Assembly (NCBI GenBank): GCA_002336485.1
Contig: DDCZ01000072.1
Span: 47,073 to 96,334 of the forward strand
Reading direction: 5' to 3'
Source: Flavobacteriales bacterium UBA1993
Lineage (GTDB): Bacteria; Bacteroidota; Bacteroidia; Flavobacteriales_G; Salibacteraceae
Length of the DNA: 49,262 nucleotides
The position numbers and the translations under genes are program-made. Position 1 is the first letter of the stretch; each line of letters begins with the position of its first letter. The notes below the pieces were generated by a model, which worked only from the letters and a program-made list of their open reading frames with translations, searched no databases and was not told where the DNA came from. Of the stretch, positions 43,521 to 49,262 are shown piece after piece.

Positions 43521-44834
43521 ATGAAAAAGATCTTTTATTCGCTTGGTCTAATCCTATTATATGGAGCGACCTTTGGGCAACGTATTGTTTCTGGTCCTAT
43601 GCCCGGATATACGACCATGACAGAGTCCAGTATTTGGCTGCAAGTCAATAGCCCGTCTGTGGTGTCCTTGCATTTTTGGGAAACAGATAATTCAGACTCG
43701 GTTTTGACCGCGTTGAGCATTGAGACGGCTGACCGAAGTGCAAACACCGCCAAATTCATCATTTCCAATTTACAGCCAGGAACGACCTACGGTTATGAAA
43801 TTTTCGTGGACGGAGCAGCACAGAAATTGGATCGTGCATTGACGTTTCAAACACAAGTGCTTTGGCAATTCAGATCGGATCCGCCAGACTTTAGCGTTGC
43901 GCTCGGAAGTTGCGCATATGTCAATGAAAAGGCCTTTGATAGGCCGAATAAGGTATACGGCGGCAGCTATGAAATATTCGATCAGATCGCGGCCACGAAA
44001 CCCAACATGATGTTGTGGCTCGGAGATAACATCTATTTACGCGAAACAGATTGGACCTCACGGTCTGGCTATCTCCATAGGTACTCGCATACTCGGTCGC
44101 TTCCTGAATTGCAACGTTTGCTAAGCTCCACACATCATTACGCCATCTGGGACGATCACGACTTCGGCCCTAATGACGCCAACGGCTCTTGGATGCACAA
44201 GGACTGGGCGCTTGAGATGTTTGAGATGTTTTGGGCCAATCCATCCACTGGTATTCCGGGTCAAATTGGAATAACTTCCGCATTTCAGTTTAACGATATG
44301 GATTTCGTGTTGCTCGACAATAGATATCATCGATCCTCAGACAACCTGAAACGTGGGCAGACACAAATTCTTGGCAAGGATCAAATTGATTGGCTTATTG
44401 AAATACTGAAATTCAGTAGGGCTCCATTTAAGTTTGTAGCTGTCGGCGGTCAAGTTTTGAATCCGGCGGCAGTATATGAGACATATGCTGTGTACGGGGA
44501 AGAACGTCAATACCTCCTCGATCGGATTGATGAAGAACAGATTAAAGGTGTTGTCTTCTTGACCGGTGATCGACACCATACCGAGCTTTCCAAAATTGTT
44601 ACTGAAAATGGAATTGAAATTTATGACCTCACTGTAAGTCCATTAACGGCTGGAACGCATGTGGCAGATGATGAAAGGAACACATTGCGCATGGAGAACA
44701 CACTTGTGAACGAACGCAATTTTGCCGTTCTGAGCTTCTCCGGAAAACGTAGGGATCGATCAATGAAGATTTCTATATTTGATCAGTCTGGAACCCTTCA
44801 GTGGGAAAAAGACATCGCGGCTAACCCTAATTAA
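43521..44834 (+). CDS. PhoD-like alkaline phosphatase/phosphodiesterase
   Basis: 437 residues from ATG 43521 (MKKIFYSLGLILLYG), which opens a signal peptide; the longer open frame at 43359 lacks one. Metallophosphatase motifs: VALGSCAYVNE, MLWLGDNIYLRET, YAIWDDHDFGPNDANGSW and FLTGDRHHTELS, all of which carry metal ligands. It should hydrolyse phosphate esters outside the inner membrane. Its TAA at 44832 is followed in the same frame by another ORF (44835-45350). It is divergent from the YciI-like gene. Confidence 0.93.
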   Translation: MKKIFYSLGLILLYGATFGQRIVSGPMPGYTTMTESSIWLQVNSPSVVSLHFWETDNSDSVLTALSIETADRSANTAKFIISNLQPGTTYGYEIFVDGAAQKLDRALTFQTQVLWQFRSDPPDFSVALGSCAYVNEKAFDRPNKVYGGSYEIFDQIAATKPNMMLWLGDNIYLRETDWTSRSGYLHRYSHTRSLPELQRLLSSTHHYAIWDDHDFGPNDANGSWMHKDWALEMFEMFWANPSTGIPGQIGITSAFQFNDMDFVLLDNRYHRSSDNLKRGQTQILGKDQIDWLIEILKFSRAPFKFVAVGGQVLNPAAVYETYAVYGEERQYLLDRIDEEQIKGVVFLTGDRHHTELSKIVTENGIEIYDLTVSPLTAGTHVADDERNTLRMENTLVNERNFAVLSFSGKRRDRSMKISIFDQSGTLQWEKDIAANPN

Positions 44835-45350
44835 AACACCCCTATCCTAAGCGAAAAAGAAATATTAGTAGAATCTGGTAAGAAATGGCATCAGTGGTTT
44901 TCACTCCTTGATGACAAAGGCTGTGATACGTGCTCCGCAGAGGAATTGGCGACGTTTCTGAATGAGGAATACAAACTTGATGTTGGTTGTGCAAAAGCAA
45001 TTACGGTCGAGTATTTGAAACTCAAAGGGGTGAAAACAATTCCATCCAAAGACGAACTATCCGTCTCCATTCGAAAAACATTCAACTACCCAATCGATCA
45101 AGTTTACGATCGTGCGGTTGATTGGTTTGAGAGTGAAACCCGGGCAGAGCTGCAAGGACACGTAAATCGAAAGCGGCTGAATTGTAAATGGCTCTCCGAC
45201 AACTCTCAGATCGGCGTAAAATTTGAAAAGAAAGGTTCAAAAAAAACGCAGATGATTGTTGAACATGGAAAGCTCGAAAGTGCCGGAGACGCGGAGGTGA
45301 TGCGTAATTTCTGGAAACAGCGCATTCCGAAAATGATTGAAAGTCTATAG
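44835..45350 (+). CDS. DUF4287/SRPBCC-like protein without canonical start
   Basis: The frame is open from just after the PhoD TAA at 44832, which is in the same frame, to TAG 45350 (171 codons). The product starts with NTPILSEKEILVESGKKWHQ and then WFSLLDDKGC, the N-terminal part of DUF4287-like proteins, followed by FLNEEYKLD and an SRPBCC-like C-terminus (KTFNYPIDQVYDRAVD, RNFWKQRIPKM). There is no in-frame ATG or GTG before the TTG at 44946, which would cut away the DUF4287 core. Options are ATC at 44844 as a rare start, readthrough of the TAA, or start-codon loss. Annotate as uncertain. Confidence 0.65.
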   Translation, partial: NTPILSEKEILVESGKKWHQWFSLLDDKGCDTCSAEELATFLNEEYKLDVGCAKAITVEYLKLKGVKTIPSKDELSVSIRKTFNYPIDQVYDRAVDWFESETRAELQGHVNRKRLNCKWLSDNSQIGVKFEKKGSKKTQMIVEHGKLESAGDAEVMRNFWKQRIPKMIESL

Positions 45351-45351
45351 C

Positions 45352-46755
45352 CTACCAATCTGGACAAGCAGCTGGATCCTTTTCCGTTCTATTAAACAGG
45401 TCCTTTAACTTGAATTCTTCCAAGCCATTGTATGGTTTCACCCTGCAGCCAGGAGCTTTGTTTAACCTCAATCGAAGATGGACATACAGGTCTGCTGTGT
45501 GAATATTGGAAGGCACGAAATATGGAAAAATATGCTCCGTACCTACCGTTAGTATCCATAGCCTAAAGGCCAATCCCAGATGCGGATCTTTATAGTTTTC
45601 TAGGGACATCGGCAGCGCCACCATCAGCCATTTCTTTTCATACCTGGGAGTAAAGGCAATTAGGTTCGACCTATCGGGGCCGTACGAAGAAGGAAAGCTC
45701 AACCGCTGCATGAAAAATCCGTTTAAGAATAATCCTCTTTCGAAATTGTAATCAAACTGGGTGTTAAACCCCATGGGTAACCATGCCGTATATCGATCCC
45801 CATCTTTTGGAATCGTGGAAACACTTGGTCCTGAGGCAACCGCATTTAAATATTCATCTGGGTTTTCGTTCTCATCGAACTTATTGTAGAGCGCATTTCG
45901 CTTCATGCGTATGCCACCAATATCAACCAATGATGCGCTGACTTTCCACTTGTACGGGAGTGTATGACAACCTACTCCTCGGCCATGTGGAACATACTCA
46001 GAAACATCATCCACCATCCTTTTATACGTAACTCCTAGACTGCCACTCCACCCTCCTCCTGCTCTAAATGCTGGAGTAGCGTACGCATACTTTCCGTTCC
46101 CGTCAATCAGGGTTCCTCTATCGTTTTGAACCAACATGGAGCCTTCGTCGATAAACAATGTTGCACTTTGAAGCCCCATTAGGCGATTCAGCGTTAGCGC
46201 TCCAGTGAAAAGGTGCTTGTCAAACTGATACAATATTCTTCCATACGTAATCCCAACTTCTCCCCACGTTAGCGTTTTGATACGTGTATTGTTTACGGAT
46301 AGTACTGTTGAGTCGGCGACACCCCCTCCTTGGATCAATAACTGTGCATATTCAAGCGGCAACTTGCTGAGGCTAGCTGAGGCTCGCACTGAGGTATGCA
46401 ACCCTAAAGCATGCTTGCCCAATGAGAGGCTCGCAGAAGGCCCCAACACCTGTGTATTGACCTGCCCCCAGCCATTATCTGGAGATAAATTGACAGACGG
46501 AATTTGATACCCAGCAAAATTGAGCAATGTGGTTTTTGGTAGGTAGACAAAATTGTTTGTGGCATGCACCCCAACACCAACAACATGAATGTCTAGCCAT
46601 GGTTTCTGATCTACAATGGCGGATGGATTAGTAAGCATCGCATTCGCAGGCGTATAATTATCAATTGTTACACCTAAAAATTCCTGAGACCTCAAGTTTG
46701 GCGCTGCAAATAACACCATAGCACCAATCAAGAATATGTATTGCCTTACTCTCAT
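45352..46755 (-). CDS. DUF5723-like outer-membrane protein
   Basis: 467 residues from ATG 46755 (MRVRQYIFLIGAMVLFAAP); open limit 46872, with an ATG at 46794 also possible. The N-terminus reads LGVTIDNYTPANAMLTNPS, a feature of the PorP-like/DUF5723 barrel group, and repeated strand patterns with aromatic ends follow. FGARGGG-type loops and RLRLNKAPGC near the end are seen. It is likely an outer-membrane protein of unknown job. It overlaps the following gene by design of a 35-bp gap and converges with the ORF at 45350 (1-bp gap). Confidence 0.82.
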   Translation of the reverse strand: MRVRQYIFLIGAMVLFAAPNLRSQEFLGVTIDNYTPANAMLTNPSAIVDQKPWLDIHVVGVGVHATNNFVYLPKTTLLNFAGYQIPSVNLSPDNGWGQVNTQVLGPSASLSLGKHALGLHTSVRASASLSKLPLEYAQLLIQGGGVADSTVLSVNNTRIKTLTWGEVGITYGRILYQFDKHLFTGALTLNRLMGLQSATLFIDEGSMLVQNDRGTLIDGNGKYAYATPAFRAGGGWSGSLGVTYKRMVDDVSEYVPHGRGVGCHTLPYKWKVSASLVDIGGIRMKRNALYNKFDENENPDEYLNAVASGPSVSTIPKDGDRYTAWLPMGFNTQFDYNFERGLFLNGFFMQRLSFPSSYGPDRSNLIAFTPRYEKKWLMVALPMSLENYKDPHLGLAFRLWILTVGTEHIFPYFVPSNIHTADLYVHLRLRLNKAPGCRVKPYNGLEEFKLKDLFNRTEKDPAACPDW

Positions 46756-46790
46756 CGAGTAAACTAAACGGTGAAAATGAGTCGAATATT

Positions 46791-47456
46791 TCATATCCAT
46801 CCGCGAAGCCAATAGTATGTAATCGCTGCATACTCCCGAGCAGCTCTTATTTCGTAGATAAGGTAGCTCCACAAGTTGTATCGCATTTGAACATTTGAAA
46901 CATCCAAATAATCCGAATTTGACACGAGTAAATCAGACTCGGATAACGACTGTTCATAGGTAGCCAGGCCTTGAGTCGAAAGGCATCCAGCGTGACGAAA
47001 CGTTGCAACGGAACGAAATACATGTTCGGGGGCGGTAATAAGTAAGATTCGTTTCTCACCATACTCTTCTGAAATTGCTGTCGCTTGTTCGTGCGTGTTA
47101 CCCCCGCCCTGCTCCGAAGTCGTTCTATCTAACGAAACGCCCCTTAGTAATAGTTCATCTAAAAACATAGAAAGCTGAGACACGCTATCGTCAGGGTCAG
47201 AAGGAATGGCGACCAAGACCTCGGCATTTGGGTAAGTCTCAGCGGCAATGGATACGAAATAGCAGCGCATAAGCGCATCTGCACTTGGCATTCCATCTCC
47301 ACCTAAAACAACAATAAGATCAGGCTCAGTATCAAACACTTTTTCAGAAAGGCTGAGGTTGTGGACGGCGTAGTACGGAAGACTGGTAAAGCTCAACGCT
47401 AGCATTATCAAGAGCATTAAACCCAATAACATAATGGCTGATTTTAAAATCTTCAT
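46791..47456 (-). CDS. DUF218/YdcF-like protein
   Basis: 221 residues from ATG 47456. One N-terminal membrane helix (about 6-26), then DLIVVLGGDGMPSADALMR, the DUF218 signature, ERTTSEQGGGNTHEQA-type segment and EKRILLITAPEHVFRSV, all characteristic of the SanA/YdcF/ElyC group. Envelope-linked; some members affect peptidoglycan or lipid carrier recycling, but the reaction is not established. It precedes the DUF5723 gene by 35 bp on the same strand. Confidence 0.86.
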   Translation of the reverse strand: MKILKSAIMLLGLMLLIMLALSFTSLPYYAVHNLSLSEKVFDTEPDLIVVLGGDGMPSADALMRCYFVSIAAETYPNAEVLVAIPSDPDDSVSQLSMFLDELLLRGVSLDRTTSEQGGGNTHEQATAISEEYGEKRILLITAPEHVFRSVATFRHAGCLSTQGLATYEQSLSESDLLVSNSDYLDVSNVQMRYNLWSYLIYEIRAAREYAAITYYWLRGWI

Positions 47457-47604
47457 CAATAAAATGGTGCTGATTTGGCCTGCATGATCGCGCAAATATA
47501 ACCTCGATCCAGTTCACTCACGAGATGAAAAGAATTCGTTTTTTAATCACAATTGGAACTTGATATCATTCCTAAACATTCAAATCGCTGCTTCTGATTT
47601 AGCA

Positions 47605-47612
47605 TAGATTTG
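47605..47612 (+). promoter_or_regulatory. -7 element before the DUF2064 gene
   Basis: TAGATTTG is a perfect TAnnTTTG, 4 bp before the GTG at 47617. No TTG at ideal distance is seen, so the -33 element is missing or weak. Confidence 0.45.
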
Positions 47613-47616
47613 CGCT

Positions 47617-48237
47617 GTGACATCAAATGATATACTGATTATAATGGCGAGCAATCCCGACAAGGGGCGCGTCAAACGCAAACTGGCAAAAGAAGTTGGA
47701 GACGAACAGGCTTTGGGAGTATATCAGAAACTATTGATCTACACAAAGGAGATTACCAAAAAGCTTAATTGCGATAAATCTGTATTCTATTCAGACAGAA
47801 TAGATGATAATGACCTTTGGGACAATATGATCTACACCAAAAACTTGCAAAGCGGAGACAATCGAGGCGAAAGGCTCACGGATGCATTTACTAGGGCTTT
47901 TGCAATGGGCAAGGATCGTGTTGTTGTAATAGGAACCGATTGCATTGAACTGGAAAGTTATATGATCAAAGAGGCCTTTGCCGTTTTAGAGAGCAACGAT
48001 GTAGTTATGGGCCCCTCAAGTGATGGCGGTTACTACATGCTTGGAATGAGGAAATTCCTTCCCATGCTTTTGCTGGAGAAGGACTGGAATTCCGATGATT
48101 TATTAATGGATACGATCATCGATCTTAAAAAATTAGATTCCAAATACTATTTACTCAAAACGCTCAATAACATAGAAACGAGTGCGGATTTAGATCAACT
48201 GTCTCGGGTGCAGCAAAAACCAGATGATTGGTTTTAA
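47617..48237 (+). CDS. DUF2064/TIGR04282-like glycosyltransferase
   Basis: 206 residues with a GTG start at 47617. Pattern ILIIMASNPDKGRVKRKLAKEVGDEQAL, then VVVIGTDCIEL and MGPSSDGGYYMLGM, matches the nucleotidyl/glycosyl-transferase-A-fold family that includes arsenosugar biosynthesis proteins, given in short pieces. In the typical N-terminus the Pro-Gly-Arg-Val-Lys loop binds the nucleotide sugar. Substrate here is unknown. It is divergent from the DUF218 gene and 26 bp ahead of asnB. Confidence 0.85.
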   Translation: MTSNDILIIMASNPDKGRVKRKLAKEVGDEQALGVYQKLLIYTKEITKKLNCDKSVFYSDRIDDNDLWDNMIYTKNLQSGDNRGERLTDAFTRAFAMGKDRVVVIGTDCIELESYMIKEAFAVLESNDVVMGPSSDGGYYMLGMRKFLPMLLLEKDWNSDDLLMDTIIDLKKLDSKYYLLKTLNNIETSADLDQLSRVQQKPDDWF

Positions 48238-48263
48238 TGAGAAAGAAATTAGCCATATAGTAT

Positions 48264-49262
48264 GTGCGGAATTATCGGCCTTATCTCCGTTGATAAAAAA
48301 TCGGACAACGCCTTTACTCAGTTTAAGTTGGCTACTGATGCCCTGCAACATCGAGGCCCCGATAGTCACGATACTTTGATCGCTCCTCCAGTTGCATTGG
48401 GCCATACAAGATTAAGTATCATCGACACGGATAGCCGCTCTAATCAGCCAATGACCGACCAATCCGGTCGATATACTATCATATTTAACGGCGAAATCTA
48501 TAACTACAAAGCCCTCAAACAAGACTTCGAATCACAAGGTTTTTCTTTCGTGACAGAGAGCGATACGGAAGTTCTCCTCGCAGGATTCATATTACACGGC
48601 AAGAAATGTTTTGACAAGCTCAATGGCTTCTTCGCATTTTCTATTCTGGATAGATCAACAAATACAGTGACTATTGTGCGCGATCGTTTCGGCATTAAGC
48701 CATTGGTGTATTTTATGAATGAGAAGACCATAGGTTTTGCTTCCGAAATGAAGGCGCTTTATAAGCTGGGATTTGAGAAGCAAATTGACAGAGTCTCTGT
48801 TTTCACCTATTTCAAGCTCAATTACATTCCAGCACCGTCGACTATACTTGAAGGGTTCCACAAGTTGGAACCTGGTCATCTTTTGGAAATAAAGATCAAT
48901 GATGAGAATCTAGAAATAGAGAAGTCACAGTGGTATAAAATTGCATACGACCCAGCGAGTGAAAAGGATCTTAGCGCCCACGATTACAAACAATCGCAAA
49001 AAGTGCTGAAACGATTTGTGCGGGAATCGGTGCGCAGGCGTCTGGTCTCCGATGTACCCATAGGCACATTTCTTAGTGGAGGTATCGATTCAAGCATTAT
49101 CAGTGCTATTGCCAAAGAGGAAAAGGACAATATCGATTCATTTAGCATTGGTTTTCCCGATCACCCCTATTATGATGAATCCAAATTCGCAGCAACTGTA
49201 GCCAAACACCTTGGAGTCAACCATCACCTTATTGAAATTAGAGAGAAGGATTTACTTGAATC
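48264..49262 (+). CDS. asnB: Asparagine synthase (glutamine-hydrolysing), partial at the right edge
   Basis: Begins ATG 48264 with MCGIIGLIS, where Cys2 is the glutaminase nucleophile, and stays open to the last base: 333 codons are visible. Motifs: QHRGPDS (residues about 30-36), NGEIYNYK, RDRFGIKPL and the synthetase PP-loop FLSGGIDSS (about 269-277), then YYDESKFAATVAKHLGV. This is the Class B asparagine synthase family, of about 600 residues, so roughly the last 40 percent is outside the window. Some such enzymes amidate surface glycans; the downstream context would decide. It follows DUF2064 by 26 bp. Confidence 0.95.

Noticed and set aside
9802..44834. A recoded TAA as explanation of both the DM13 break and the PhoD-DUF4287 junction
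   Set aside because: Many genes in the window end normally at TAA, so a genome-wide sense TAA is not possible. Local readthrough remains open but unsupported.

Overview
This window comes from a member of the Bacteroidota, most likely a free-living Flavobacteriia relative (Cryomorphaceae- or Crocinitomicaceae-like; the exact family cannot be settled from sequence alone). The evidence is one protein with a type A and one with a type B type IX secretion (T9SS) sorting domain, many small outer-membrane barrels, DUF4294, DUF5723 and DUF6580 families, start sites without Shine-Dalgarno sequences, and promoters of the Bacteroidota form TTG-N(18-23)-TAnnTTTG. Gene density is very high. Two convergent pairs even share a 4-bp palindromic stop (TTAA, CTAG). 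No rRNA, tRNA, CRISPR array or intact insertion sequence was found.

Region 1 (1-8831) is accessory-like. It holds a Cys-rich envelope protein, an unlisted 54-residue CVGCGS-tailed mini-protein, a TetR-like regulator with a UbiB-type kinase, a truncated copy of a TPR-like secreted protein whose full paralogue lies at 8409-8831, a beta-propeller T9SS protein and a class III aminotransferase.

Region 2 (8840-18308) is the centrepiece: twelve minus-strand genes with gaps of at most 8 bp or short overlaps, read as one operon. Gene order from the promoter is YceI, UbiA prenyltransferase, type III polyketide synthase, SAM methyltransferase, FAD oxidoreductase, NRDE/TANGO2 protein, BamA-like barrel, membrane-anchored ATP-grasp ligase, outer-membrane barrel, DoxX, DM13 lipoprotein (broken by an in-frame TAA) and a second outer-membrane barrel. 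The first five resemble the srsABC logic (alkylresorcinol synthase, methyltransferase, flavoprotein hydroxylase) with a prenyltransferase and an isoprenoid-binding protein added. The rest are envelope and redox proteins. My working hypothesis is a prenylated phenolic or quinone lipid made at the inner membrane and used in the periplasm or outer membrane.

Region 3 (18589-28606) has a 1321-residue T9SS type B protein with twelve Ig-like modules, a translationally coupled pirin / cupin-like / CDGSH operon, a DUF6580 membrane protein, a 1024-residue ABCG-type transporter and an HPF-family ribosome factor ending in a clear bidirectional terminator.

Region 4 (28625-39671) is mostly housekeeping: fabI, recN, a lipid A-type acyltransferase, DUF4294, biotin carboxylase and sucC, with a serine protease, a lipoprotein and a barrel inserted between sucC and the carboxylase, then an M48 lipoprotein protease.

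Region 5 (39777-49262) carries a large membrane protein, a TerB-like small protein, msrA, a YciI-like protein, a PhoD-like phosphatase followed in the same frame by a DUF4287-like ORF that lacks a normal start codon, a DUF5723 barrel, a DUF218 protein, a DUF2064 glycosyltransferase-like protein and the 5' two-thirds or so of an asparagine synthase that runs off the right edge.
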